DNA of 64,000 nt, from assembly GCF_001428625.1 (NCBI RefSeq), contig NZ_LMIE01000001.1, forward strand, positions 265,204-329,203, in the 5' to 3' direction. The notes beneath the pieces are model-generated. The model was not told the origin of the DNA. It saw nothing but the letters and a program-made list of their open reading frames with translations, and searched no databases. A program made the translations under genes and the position numbers. Position 1 is the stretch's first letter. Every line of letters starts with the position of its first letter. Positions 34,709 through 46,035 of the stretch are shown piece by piece. This stretch comes from Hydrogenophaga sp. Root209 (GTDB lineage: Bacteria > Pseudomonadota > Gammaproteobacteria > Burkholderiales > Burkholderiaceae_C).

Positions 34709-36410
34709 AAATCCTGCCATTCCAGATTTAACAATCGTAGTAAATAGAAGTCGGACAAGTGCAGTGTGGAGCCTGCACCCTCTTCTTTATCGTGGGGGAG
34801 CAGCGATTGACATGCGTAAAGTTGACCATGCAATTGATAATGGGACTTTGGGTTGCTATATTGATGAACGCCTACCACTTGTGTTGAAAATCCATGAAAC
34901 GATGGAAGATATGCTAGTTGGCGGGTGTAGTAGATTGACTATTCGATCATCTCTCGCATGCCTAAAGAATTTCTTTTCTTGGGCGGATACCAATGAAAAG
35001 TCTTTGAATCTACAAAATGTTGAAGTTTGCTTCCTTGAGTGGACAGAAAGCTTAATTCATCGCCAAGGCACACATGGCGGTCTAAAACCAATTTCTATCT
35101 ATTCAAAAGCAAGCAACGTCGCCTCTTTATTAGACCGAGCACTTTCGCTCACCGGTGGAATGATGCGGCGGACTAGGATTAAGAAAAGGTCCTCGGCCTT
35201 AGATTCCATTAGTCGCACCGATAGAGTATCAATTTCTGATTTACAGCGTTTTGGCCCAACGCTTGTTGACATATGCGAGGCACTTTCAATGGAGGCAATA
35301 TGCGGACGCCTTCCTGTCAAAATTGCGCTACGTGACGGTAAGTCAACTCTTGATTGGTGCGGACTGCGAAGCCTTGAGAGTCTAAAGAGTTTTTCATCTA
35401 CGAATGTCCGGGAAAGTAGTCGCACTAGCATTCAAGACACTCGGGACGCCTACATAGCGAATGTCTCATTGCGCACGAGATATTCATTGCTCAATCTTAG
35501 AATTGAGGCAGAGTTGTTAATATTTATTGCCCAAACCGGAATGAATTTGTCTCAGGCCTTCAAACTCAAGTTTGGAGACTTTTCATACCAGAGTCATTCA
35601 CACGGCTACAGAGTTAGCAGATTATATAAGGGGAGACGCAAGGGCGAGGTCGAGTTTGAGATCTACAGTGAGTACCGCCCCTTTTTTGAGCGATATTTAA
35701 GATGGAGAAAGTCTTCAATTTTCAATCCGTCCGGAGACAGGCTTTTCCCATTGTGGTCGCCCCAACTACGCTCCGAAGATGTAGCACCTACATTCAAGGC
35801 AGTAAAGCGTCGTTGCGACTTATTCGGAGTGCCCTATATTGGCCCTATGGCTCTAAGGAAGGCACGGATTAACTGGCTAGCCAATTATACTGAGGACATT
35901 CACCTCACCGCTCAGATGGCTCAGCATACGGTGAGCACATTGAGACAGTCCTATCTGTATATTAGTTTAGAAACTGTTAAAGCTGAAATTAGTAATTTTC
36001 ATGCAATAACAGAAACGGCAATAGCTGCTCCAGGCCCTGTAGATTGTAATGGCTGCTCACCACAGGCAGATTACAACTCTCCTCGTGGTGCGCCAGAACC
36101 TGATTGTATTAGTCCCAGTGGCTGTCTATTCTGCTTGCAGCACAGAGACATTGATAGCGAAGATCATGTTTGGTCACTTGCTACATTTCGCCATCTCAAA
36201 ACAATTGAATTGAGTGGCTCCAAACCAATTGTTGGCGGGGGAATTCATCCGGCAACTCTTGTAATCGATCGTATAACGTCAAAGTTGAATGAATTCTTTG
36301 GCCGCGAAACGAGTACTGCGTGGGTTCTTGAAGCAAAAGCTCGCGTGTTAGAAGGGCATTACCATCCCAAATGGGATGGATTCATACGTCTGATGGAGGA
36401 AGGAGTTTAG
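34698..36410 (+). CDS. Recombinase-like partner protein with altered active site and Cys cluster
   Basis: A 570-residue protein overlapping the first recombinase gene by 11 bases. Its fold follows tyrosine recombinases, but the active site is changed. The first Arg is Asn283 (AQTGMNLSQAFKL), and the HxxR motif is R387-x-x-R390 (PMALRKARINWL). His410 (MAQHTVSTLRQSYLY) and Tyr419 remain with normal spacing of nine. After the catalytic part is a possible zinc cluster: CNGC at 451-454, then Cys471, Cys477, Cys480 (CISPSGCLFCLQH). In multi-recombinase systems such partners often have a structural or strand-specific role. It probably assists the intact recombinase. Confidence 0.8.
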   Translation: MENRNPAIPDLTIVVNRSRTSAVWSLHPLLYRGGAAIDMRKVDHAIDNGTLGCYIDERLPLVLKIHETMEDMLVGGCSRLTIRSSLACLKNFFSWADTNEKSLNLQNVEVCFLEWTESLIHRQGTHGGLKPISIYSKASNVASLLDRALSLTGGMMRRTRIKKRSSALDSISRTDRVSISDLQRFGPTLVDICEALSMEAICGRLPVKIALRDGKSTLDWCGLRSLESLKSFSSTNVRESSRTSIQDTRDAYIANVSLRTRYSLLNLRIEAELLIFIAQTGMNLSQAFKLKFGDFSYQSHSHGYRVSRLYKGRRKGEVEFEIYSEYRPFFERYLRWRKSSIFNPSGDRLFPLWSPQLRSEDVAPTFKAVKRRCDLFGVPYIGPMALRKARINWLANYTEDIHLTAQMAQHTVSTLRQSYLYISLETVKAEISNFHAITETAIAAPGPVDCNGCSPQADYNSPRGAPEPDCISPSGCLFCLQHRDIDSEDHVWSLATFRHLKTIELSGSKPIVGGGIHPATLVIDRITSKLNEFFGRETSTAWVLEAKARVLEGHYHPKWDGFIRLMEEGV

Positions 36411-36411
36411 T

Positions 36412-36861
36412 TTGGCGTCCCACTTTGTGCTCGGAATCAATTCGCCATTGGTGTCTCAGGAATCTCTTAATTACAGACTACCATCCTGGCCGCCCTCAGT
36501 TGACTTTCCTGTGGTCATTGATGCAAACGATCGTATTGTGAGTCGCTTCGGTGATTCATCATGGGACATCTCACATTGGTTGGGGGTTAAAGAAGTAATC
36601 TCATTTGACGGAAATGATTCGTCACACAAATTTCCGCTGTCCACCGAAAATGCAGACTTACTTCGAAAGATTGCAGGTTGGTGGCTCTGGGGCCCGCGGG
36701 CAGTGTCCGCGCCAAGAACACTTCTCGCAAGAGTTAAGTGGATCCGCCCAGTTTTCGCTCTGTGCACCAAGCATAAAATTTGTGCTTCCTCTCTTTCGGA
36801 GCATCCGGAAATTGTGGATGACAACCGACAGAAGCCTCGCAAGCATCGTCAGGTCAGTTGA
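36412..36861 (+). CDS. Third gene of the element: short or truncated recombinase-module protein
   Basis: A 149-residue protein read from TTG 36,412, one base after the previous stop. A strong ribosome binding site (GGAGGAAGGAG, about 36,395-36,405) fits this start. It has no recombinase catalytic motif. A Trp-rich stretch (LLRKIAGWWLWGPRAVSAPR) is followed by a segment ending SEHPEIVDDNRQKPRKHRQV, after which the sequence ends within about 100 bases of the right junction. It may be the N-terminal remainder of a longer third protein with its end deleted, or a naturally short accessory protein. I cannot decide from sequence alone. Confidence 0.6.
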   Translation: MASHFVLGINSPLVSQESLNYRLPSWPPSVDFPVVIDANDRIVSRFGDSSWDISHWLGVKEVISFDGNDSSHKFPLSTENADLLRKIAGWWLWGPRAVSAPRTLLARVKWIRPVFALCTKHKICASSLSEHPEIVDDNRQKPRKHRQVS

Positions 36862-36936
36862 ATGTTCTGCAGAACTCGCTTAGGAATCGCTCGGTAGTGA
36901 GGTCGCAGCAACTCGTTAAGCCTGTTAGCGCTGCCT

Positions 36937-36948
36937 AGTGTCCATAGG
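36937..36948 (-). repeat. Right sub-terminal inverted repeat of the comM element
   Basis: AGTGTCCATAGG, the exact reverse complement of 33,399-33,410, lies about 20 bases inside the right junction. The closer AGGTGA-type motif also occurs on this side (TTCACCTAACAC, 36,950-36,961). Spacing to the edge is shorter than at the left end. Confidence 0.8.
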
Positions 36949-36967
36949 GTTCACCTAACACATACCG

Positions 36968-38278
36968 GGCCGCTTTGACCTGCCGATCGCCCTGGGCATT
37001 CTGGCGGCCAGTGGCCAGATCAGCGCAGCGCGCCTGGCCGACTGGGAGTTCGCCGGCGAGTTGTCACTCGGCGGCGAACTGCGCCCGGTGCGCGGGGCAC
37101 TCGCGATGAGCCTGGCCCTGCACCGCGACGCTGGCGTTGACGCCACCGCCCGCCTCGTGCTGCCGCCCGGCAGCGCCGAAGAAGCCGCGCTGGTACCGCA
37201 GGCCCGGGTTTACCGGGCTCGCCATCTGCTGGATGTGATTGCCCGCTTCGCGCCCGAGAGCGCAGCCGCGACCGAACCACCCGATGACGAGGGCTGGGCG
37301 CGCCTGAGTGCCCAGGCCATCGCCCACGCCCCATTGACCACCGATCTGGCCGACGTCAAAGGCCAGGCGGCGGCCCGGCGTGCGCTGGAGATCGCCGCGG
37401 CCGGTGGGCACAGCCTGCTGATGCTTGGGCCGCCCGGCTCGGGCAAATCCATGCTGGCCCACCGCTTCGCGGGCTTGTTGCCACCCATGAGCACGCTCGA
37501 AGCGCTGGAATCCGCGGCCGTGGCCTCCCTGGCCGCGCGCTTCGAGCTGGAGCGCTGGGGCCAGCGCCCCACCTGCGCGCCGCACCACAGCGCCAGCGCT
37601 GTGGCGCTGGTGGGCGGCGGCTCGCCGCCCCGGCCGGGTGAAATCTCGCTCGCCCACCACGGCGTGCTGTTTCTCGACGAACTGCCCGAGTTCCCCCGCG
37701 CTGCACTCGAAGCCCTGCGCGAGCCACTGGAGAGCGGTCACATCCGAATCTCGCGCGCGGCCATGCAGACCGAATTCCCGGCGCGCTTCCAGCTGGTGGC
37801 GGCCATGAATCCATGCCCTTGCGGTTTTCTGGGCCACCCCACCCAGGCCTGCCGCTGCACGCCCGACCAAGTCTCGCGCTACCAGGGCAAGCTGAGCGGC
37901 CCGCTGCTCGACCGCATCGACCTGCATGTGGAAGTGCCGGCCTTGCCGTCCGAGCACCTGTTGACCCACCGCATGGGCGAATCCAGCGCAGCCGTGCGCG
38001 AGCGTGTGGTCGCCGCGCGGGAGCGGGCGCAGGCCCGGCAGGGCATGGCCAACCAGTCATTGGCCGGCCGGGCGCTGGATCAACACGCGCTGGCAGATCC
38101 CGCCGCGCTCCAGTTCCTGCACACCACGGCCGCGCGCCTGGGCTGGAGCGCGCGCGGCACGCACCGCGCGCTGCGTGTGGCGCGCACCATCGCCGATCTG
38201 GCGGGGCTGGAAGGAGTGGAGGTGGCCCAGGTGGCCGAGGCAGTGCAGTACCGCCGGGTGTTGCAAAGGAATGGTTGA
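36968..38278 (+). pseudogene. comM: comM/yifB 3' fragment (AAA+ and C-terminal domains)
   Basis: About 436 residues continue the ComM sequence exactly where the 5' fragment stops: GRFDLPIALGILAASGQI. The AAA+ magnesium-chelatase domain is intact, with Walker A LMLGPPGSGKSMLAHRF, Walker B GVLFLDELPEF and the zinc-like MNPCPCGFLGHPTQACRC segment. A stop codon (36,956-36,958) lies just upstream in the element, so no fusion with the third element gene is possible. Internal TTG/ATG starts (37,061 onward) might yield a shortened protein, but it would lack the N-terminal Lon-like domain. Excision of the element would restore a full gene. Confidence 0.9.
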
Positions 38279-38364
38279 AGCGGCGCGGAGAAATACTACG
38301 AAAGAAGTATGGTCCACAGCCTGCAGCCTTGACTAGAGTCGCGCGACCAAGGAGGCAGGACAAG

Positions 38365-39981
38365 ATGACCGTGAAAAAAGGGGCGCGCGCAACAGGGTGG
38401 TGGGCTCGTATGGCCGTGTTGTGGTTCGCACTGGTGCCGATCCAGCTGCTCGCAGAAACCAGATGCTTCGACGTACCCTATTTCGTGTACACGATGCCGG
38501 AAACCTTCACCCCGGCCGAACAACGCGCACACGAGTTCATTGGCCATTTCCGGTATTACAGGGGCCATGGCACGCTGGAAGAAAACACCGCGGCCAGCCT
38601 GGCCGAGTTGCCGCCGCTGGACCAGGGCACGCTGCCGAACGGTGGCTCCCTCGTGCAGTGGCTTTCGCCCGACATCACCATGTCCACCGACCTGTATCTT
38701 GACTACGACCAGCACCTGTACACGGCAGAAGTGCACGCGGTCAACCTCAGCTGGACCGGATGCACAGCGCAGGGAAGCTGCCGCCATTCTGAATACGTGA
38801 ACTTCCATCGCGGCTGCGTCACCGCCACCTACACCCCCTACCTCATTTCGCTCGACGGCTCCTCGAGAACCATCGACAAGGACCTGACGCCCATCGACCT
38901 CACGCTGAGCCTCAGCCTCAACGGGCGCCCCGCTGCCCACAAGCCGGTCAGCATCGTGGCCTCCGATCAGGGGCGACACGGCTTCCTCAGATGCAAGGGA
39001 ACATGTGCCGGATTCATGTGGCAAACAAATGATGAGGGCCTGCTGCTGCTCGAATACGTGCCCACACAGCCCGCCAGCGAACGCATCGAGTTCGTCGCCA
39101 GCTGTGCGAATTGCGGCAACACCGCCAACTGGGTGGTGCAACCCCAGCGGGACATCGTCATCGGGTTTTTCAATGGGGTGGCGAATACGCAGGAAGCCGC
39201 GCTGGACAGCCTGGACCGCCTTGAAGAAGAGTTCGGCCCTCAGTACAAGGACACTCCGCTCAAGTACGACTGGTTTTACAACCAGACCGCTTGCGGCGAA
39301 GGCGTCTTGGGCAAGCCGTCGTGCCTTGAGGACGTGGCCGAGGTGTTCGACCAGCGCACCCGAGAACTCGGTGGCGTGTTCGCTTCACGATGGGAAACCT
39401 TCTGGGACATCCTGGCAGGTAGCTACCAGCAAGAGACGTCCTTCACCGGCCGGTTGCTCGACCGACTGGGCAACAGCGGCAATGCCCTCTTGCAATGGCT
39501 GGACGCCGGCCTCAATGCGATATTGAACCAGTTGGCGCGCGACACCTTCAAGCTGATCACCCTGTTCAAGGACTCGCCCACCTACGAAAACCGGGCCAGC
39601 CACATGGAACGCCTGTGGCGCTACGCCGATGAAGGCCACGGCATGGTGCTCGTGGCCCACTCGCAAGGCAATTTGTTCGTCAATAGCGCCTTCGATGCAC
39701 TCAAGGCCTTCAAACCTGAGGCGCAGGCCCAGGTGGTGCACGTTGCCCCGGCCTCACCCACCCTGCGCGGCGACCACGTGCTCGCTGACATCGATCTGGT
39801 CATCAACGCGCTGCGCGTCACCGGTCTCAACAGCGTGCCGGATGTCAACATCAATCTGCCTGTGAGCAAGATCGATCGCAGCGGTCACGGCTTCGAGCCC
39901 ACCTATCTCGACACGGCGCGTGCGGCCTACGCGCGCACCCGAGGCCTGATCGTCCAGTCGCTGGACGCACTCGTTAACTGA
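38365..39981 (+). CDS. Secreted alpha/beta-hydrolase-like protein, unknown substrate
   Basis: A 538-residue exported protein. A Sec signal (GWWARMAVLWFALVPIQLLA) is followed by a Cys-containing N-terminal half (residues about 35-280), which has beta-rich stretches and pairs CTAQGSC and CKGTC, CANC. The C-terminal third is hydrolase-like: GMVLVAHSQGNLFVNSAFDA is a lipase-box (H-S-Q-G-N) with nucleophile Ser, and a later SGHGFEPTYL holds a possible catalytic His. A strong AAGGAGG precedes ATG 38,365. The gene is 18 bp upstream of a lipoprotein gene that probably partners it. The family is not recognised beyond the lipase box. Confidence 0.72.
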   Translation: MTVKKGARATGWWARMAVLWFALVPIQLLAETRCFDVPYFVYTMPETFTPAEQRAHEFIGHFRYYRGHGTLEENTAASLAELPPLDQGTLPNGGSLVQWLSPDITMSTDLYLDYDQHLYTAEVHAVNLSWTGCTAQGSCRHSEYVNFHRGCVTATYTPYLISLDGSSRTIDKDLTPIDLTLSLSLNGRPAAHKPVSIVASDQGRHGFLRCKGTCAGFMWQTNDEGLLLLEYVPTQPASERIEFVASCANCGNTANWVVQPQRDIVIGFFNGVANTQEAALDSLDRLEEEFGPQYKDTPLKYDWFYNQTACGEGVLGKPSCLEDVAEVFDQRTRELGGVFASRWETFWDILAGSYQQETSFTGRLLDRLGNSGNALLQWLDAGLNAILNQLARDTFKLITLFKDSPTYENRASHMERLWRYADEGHGMVLVAHSQGNLFVNSAFDALKAFKPEAQAQVVHVAPASPTLRGDHVLADIDLVINALRVTGLNSVPDVNINLPVSKIDRSGHGFEPTYLDTARAAYARTRGLIVQSLDALVN

Positions 39982-39999
39982 TCCCACAGGAGCACACCC

Positions 40000-40542
40000 A
40001 TGAGAAGACACTCCCTCACTGCGCTGTTCCCGCTGGCACTCGCCGGCTGGCTGTCGGCCTGCGGCGGTGGTGGCACATCGTCCGGCAACACGGGCACGCC
40101 ATCGGCCACACTGGCCGAGCAAATCAAGGCCTTGGAAGAAAGCAGCCAATTGCCCAAGCTGGACCGCTCCAGTGACATTCGAGGTCCGGACGCGGACAAC
40201 AACGGCATCCGCGATGACATAGATGCCTGGATTGCCGCCCAACCTATCTCGGATGTGCAGAAGAAAGCAGCGCAACAAATGGCTCGTGTGCAGCAGGCCA
40301 AGTTGCTGGCAGACCTCAATGACAAGGAAGCCCTTCAGGCTCTGGGGGAAAGATCCGCTGCTGGAATCGTGTGTCTAGGAGATGTATTCATGCCGGAACG
40401 CCAGAAGGGCCGTGATCTACGAAGTCAGCTCGAGGCCATCATGGCCAACACCAAGGAACGCGCCAGGCAGTACATCGCCTACAACCGGGCAGTGTCGGGC
40501 AGCTCCGGCCGATTGCCGGAGGGAAACACCTGCGAGCCATGA
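40000..40542 (+). CDS. Lipoprotein with a Ca-binding-like repeat
   Basis: A 180-residue lipoprotein. The signal peptide ends at the lipobox LSAC (ALAGWLSACGGGG), so the Cys is about residue 21, followed by a Gly/Ser linker. RGPDADNNGIRDDIDAWI matches an acidic D-x-D-x-N-G-x-x-D-D-x-D calcium-binding (thrombospondin type-3/dockerin-like) loop. The C-terminal part is helical with a Cys near the end (PEGNTCEP). The gene follows the hydrolase-like gene by 18 bp. Its stop overlaps the start of a decayed second copy by four bases. Confidence 0.75.
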   Translation: MRRHSLTALFPLALAGWLSACGGGGTSSGNTGTPSATLAEQIKALEESSQLPKLDRSSDIRGPDADNNGIRDDIDAWIAAQPISDVQKKAAQQMARVQQAKLLADLNDKEALQALGERSAAGIVCLGDVFMPERQKGRDLRSQLEAIMANTKERARQYIAYNRAVSGSSGRLPEGNTCEP

Positions 40543-40795
40543 TCCACCGCTGCTCACTACGTGTGAAAAGTTGCCTGCTCGTCCCGTTGGTCTTGGTCTT
40601 GTTTGCCTGTGGCGGCGCGGCTTCGTCCAACGAATTGGGCGCATCGCCGACCGCTAGAAGGGTTCTGATCTTATGGGCCATCTTGAAGCGATGATGGCCA
40701 ACACCAATGAGCGTGCCAAACAGTACCTCGCCTACAACCGCGCACGCTCAGGCAGCGTTACCGAGCTGCCAGCTGGCAACACGTGCGAGTCCTGA
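40539..40795 (+). pseudogene. Decayed tandem copy of the lipoprotein gene
   Basis: The 5' part encodes a fresh lipoprotein signal (MIHRCSLRVKSCLLVPLVLV then LFACGG), but it leaves the ancestral frame and ends at a TGA at 40,692. The 3' part, in another frame, matches the end of the upstream lipoprotein: EAMMANTNERAKQYLAYNRA then ELPAGNTCES, against EAIMANTKERARQYIAYNRA. Just before it, the codon that is CAG (Gln) in RQKG of the intact copy is TAG here. The middle of the protein, including the calcium loop, is missing. So this is a duplicate that lost its core by deletion and carries a nonsense mutation. Confidence 0.82.
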
Positions 40796-40810
40796 TTTAC
40801 GGTGGATTTG

Positions 40811-41134
40811 ATGCGAACGTCCATCAAGGTTGCCTTGTGGCTCATCCTCATCAACTTCGGTACGATGACCGCGCTCGGCATGCTCGTCGTGGGCCTTGCG
40901 GGCCCCATCGTCGACATGTGGTGCTCGCCCAGTTCCGACGACCTCGATTTTGCAATCACCGGCGTTGCTGGCCTGTTGTGGCCCTTGGGTATCCCCTTGG
41001 TCATGCACGGATTGGACCGCTGGAAGCACCGCTGGAGTGCTCCTCTGTTCTTGACGGTGGTTGTGGCCTCGCTCTATTTCTGGGCGGTGCTCGTGGTCTG
41101 GATGACGCTGCTCCTGCTGGAGCAACCCTCTTGA
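40811..41134 (+). CDS. Small membrane protein, unknown function
   Basis: A 107-residue protein (ATG 40,811; GTG 40,802 is an alternative start). Three hydrophobic segments: [40 protein letters not shown]; and [21 protein letters not shown] recognise no family. It is 15 bp downstream of the decayed lipoprotein copy and ends 73 bp before the semialdehyde dehydrogenase. It may belong to the hydrolase-lipoprotein group. Confidence 0.55.
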   Translation: MRTSIKVALWLILINFGTMTALGMLVVGLAGPIVDMWCSPSSDDLDFAITGVAGLLWPLGIPLVMHGLDRWKHRWSAPLFLTVVVASLYFWAVLVVWMTLLLLEQPS

Positions 41135-41207
41135 TGCCCCCTGCTGCCGCGCGCCATGCACCAACTGGTATGGTTTCCGGTTTCCCCCTTTGCAAGCAGG
41201 AGACCAC

Positions 41208-42647
41208 ATGACCTACCCCAACACCCAACTCTTCATCCACGGCCAGTGGCGCGACGCCGCCGCTGGCGAAACGCTGGCCGTCTTCAACCCGGCCACCGGC
41301 AAGGAGATCGGGCGCGTGGCGCACGCCCGCCAGGCCGATCTGGACCTGGCGCTCGACGCCGCGCAAAAAGGCTTCGAAGTCTGGCGAGACAAGCCGCCCA
41401 TCGAACGCGCCAAGATCATGCGCGCCGCCGCCGCCCTGATGCGCGAGCGTGCCGGCGCCATTGCCGCGCTGTTGACGCAGGAACAGGGCAAGCCGCTGGC
41501 CGAGGCCAAGGGCGAGGCCATGGCCGCTGCCGACATCATTGAATGGTTCGCCGACGAAGGCCTGCGTGTCTACGGCCGCATCGTGCCCTCGCGCCACAAC
41601 CTCGCGATGCGCCAGATGGTGTTGAAAGACCCGGTGGGCCCGGTGGCCGCGTTCACACCCTGGAACTTCCCCATCAACCAGGTCGTGCGCAAGCTGGCCG
41701 CGGCGCTGGCCACGGGTTGCTCGATGATCGTCAAGGCACCCGAAGAAACCCCCGCCGCACCCGCCGAACTGGTGCGCGCCTTTGCCGACGCCGGCTTGCC
41801 ACCTGGCGTGCTCGGCCTGGTCTACGGCACACCGGCTGAAATCTCCAGCTACCTGATTGCGCACCCGGTGATCCGCAAAATCACCTTCACCGGCTCCACG
41901 CCGGTGGGCAAGCAGCTCGCCGCGCTGGCCGGCCAGCACATGAAGCGCGTGACCATGGAGCTGGGCGGGCACGCGCCGGTGATCGTGGCGGAAGACGCAG
42001 ACGTCGCGCTGGCCGTGAAGACCGCGGGCGGCGCCAAGTTCCGCAACGCAGGCCAGGTCTGCATCTCGCCCACGCGTTTCCTGGTGCACGAGAGCATCGC
42101 CAAGGAATTCTCGGCGGCGCTGGTGAAACACGCCGCCGGCCTGGCCGTGGGCGACGGATCCACCGAGGGCACGCAGATGGGCCCGCTGGCCAACCCGCGC
42201 CGCGTCACGGCCATGGCCGAATTCACGAAGGACGCGGTGGAACGCGGTGCGACGCTGGCCTCGGGCGGCGAACGCATCGGTGACGAAGGCAACTTCTGGC
42301 AACCCACCATCCTGACCGACGTGCCGCTTGACGCGCGCGTGTTCAACGACGAGCCCTTCGGCCCGATGGCCGCCGTGCGCAGCTTCAAGACGCTGGACGA
42401 GGCCATCGCGGAAGCCAACCGCCTGCCCTACGGCCTGGCCGGCTATGCCTTCACCAGCTCATTGAAGAACGCGGACCTGCTGGCGCGCCGCGTGGAGGTG
42501 GGCATGCTGTGGGTGAACATGCCCGCCATGCCGTCGGCCGAAATGCCCTTCGGCGGCCTCAAGGACTCGGGCTACGGCTCCGAGGGCGGCCCGGAGGCGA
42601 TGGAGGCTTACCTGAACGCGCGCGCCATTTCAATCATGAACGTCTGA
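41208..42647 (+). CDS. NAD(P)-dependent succinate-semialdehyde dehydrogenase-like aldehyde dehydrogenase
   Basis: A 479-residue ALDH. The oxyanion Asn is in [10 protein letters not shown] (about residues 147-156), the NAD loop in FTGSTPVGK, the general base Glu in [13 protein letters not shown], and the nucleophile Cys in [14 protein letters not shown]. The GabD-like layout and length fit the NAD-dependent succinate-semialdehyde dehydrogenase group; the precise aldehyde is not certain. ATG 41,208 has an AGGAGA site nine bases upstream. It stands alone, followed by a dispersed repeat and a convergent DoxX gene. Confidence 0.88.
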   Translation: MTYPNTQLFIHGQWRDAAAGETLAVFNPATGKEIGRVAHARQADLDLALDAAQKGFEVWRDKPPIERAKIMRAAAALMRERAGAIAALLTQEQGKPLAEAKGEAMAAADIIEWFADEGLRVYGRIVPSRHNLAMRQMVLKDPVGPVAAFTPWNFPINQVVRKLAAALATGCSMIVKAPEETPAAPAELVRAFADAGLPPGVLGLVYGTPAEISSYLIAHPVIRKITFTGSTPVGKQLAALAGQHMKRVTMELGGHAPVIVAEDADVALAVKTAGGAKFRNAGQVCISPTRFLVHESIAKEFSAALVKHAAGLAVGDGSTEGTQMGPLANPRRVTAMAEFTKDAVERGATLASGGERIGDEGNFWQPTILTDVPLDARVFNDEPFGPMAAVRSFKTLDEAIAEANRLPYGLAGYAFTSSLKNADLLARRVEVGMLWVNMPAMPSAEMPFGGLKDSGYGSEGGPEAMEAYLNARAISIMNV

Positions 42648-42674
42648 AGCAGAATCGCGTTCGAGCCGCGGACC

Positions 42675-42739
42675 CCGTTCGCACTGAGCCTGTCGAAGTG
42701 CTTGCGCTCGCAGGGCTTCGACAGGCTCAGCCCGAACGG
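42675..42739. repeat. Palindromic repeat of the CTTCGACAGGCTCAG type (copy 1)
   Basis: Two arms, CCGTTCGCACTGAGCCTGTC and CGACAGGCTCAGCCCGAACG, form a hairpin of about 25 bp with a short loop. It lies between two convergent genes. The same unit recurs at 52,104, 53,493 and 57,163. Confidence 0.85.
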
Positions 42740-42767
42740 TACTGGCGCAGGATTTAGCCTGCGGGCA

Positions 42768-43169
42768 TCAGCCTTTATTTGGGCCCAGCTTGTTCGTGAA
42801 CGCCACAACGAGCGCGGTCATGAAGAACAACGCCTGCAGCTCCAGCCGCCAGCCACCACCCGCGCCCAGGTCAAGGAACTGGCCCATGTGGGCCAGGCCC
42901 ACGGCAAACGCCATGTTGGTCGCGATGATGAGCGCCGCGGGCACCACCCACACGCCAGCCAGCAACATCAGCGGCGCCACCAGTTCGCCCAGGTACACGC
43001 CATAGGCAAGCCAGCCGGGCAGGCCCTGGCCGACCAGCATGCCCTCGATGCCGCCCACACCACCCATCACCTTGGCCCAGCCGTGAAAGATCATGAGGAT
43101 GGCCAGGGTCCAGCGAAGCAGGATCACGCCAAGGCGGGGTTGGTTGAACAGGTTGTTGAGTGCGTTCAT
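42768..43169 (-). CDS. DoxX-family membrane protein
   Basis: A 133-residue protein with four hydrophobic helices: GVILLRWTLAILMIFHGWAK; GWLAYGVYLGELVAPLMLLA; VVPAALIIATNMAFAVGLAH; and a C-terminal LQALFFMTALVVAFTN. FHGWAKVMGG and the Y-x-x-x-x-E-x-x-x-x-L pattern are DoxX/MauE-like. Members serve in thiol/redox or quinone-linked systems. The start ATG 43,169 is the first after the MetH gene end. It lies 89 bp downstream of metH on the same strand; no link is evident. Confidence 0.85.
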   Translation of the reverse strand: MNALNNLFNQPRLGVILLRWTLAILMIFHGWAKVMGGVGGIEGMLVGQGLPGWLAYGVYLGELVAPLMLLAGVWVVPAALIIATNMAFAVGLAHMGQFLDLGAGGGWRLELQALFFMTALVVAFTNKLGPNKG

Positions 43170-43258
43170 GTGTTTGAAGTCCGTTGAAGGGGGAAGAAAG
43201 GGTTCCCCAAAGCTGACCTGCAAGGTCGCCTTCGGTTCCGCTCGCCGTTGAAAAAGGC

Positions 43259-46000
<2,742 letters not shown>

Positions 46001-46035
46001 GCGGCTCACCAAGGCAGTTTTGCAGACAACAGACT

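Larger units (their letters stand above)
33354..36967 (+). mobile_element. 3.6-kb tyrosine-recombinase element inserted in comM
   Basis: The element lies between comM codons that were adjacent (GAC TCC GGC | CGC TTT GAC). A GGC (or CCGG) is seen at both junctions, so the exact crossover is within that sequence. It is strikingly richer in A+T than all flanking host genes. It carries only three same-strand genes: a tyrosine recombinase, a recombinase-like partner, and a short third gene. There is no cargo. Near the ends are inverted repeats: AGGTGA about 8-14 bases from each edge and CCTATGGACACT further in (33,399-33,410; 36,937-36,948). The setup resembles RIT, Tn554-type and gamma-mobile-trio recombinase modules; which one is unresolved. 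Confidence 0.88.

Noticed and set aside
33354-36967. Interpretation of the comM insertion as an AbaR/Tn7-like transposon
   Set aside because: No TnsA/B/C- or Tni-like genes are present and there is no 5-bp target duplication; the genes are tyrosine recombinase-type.
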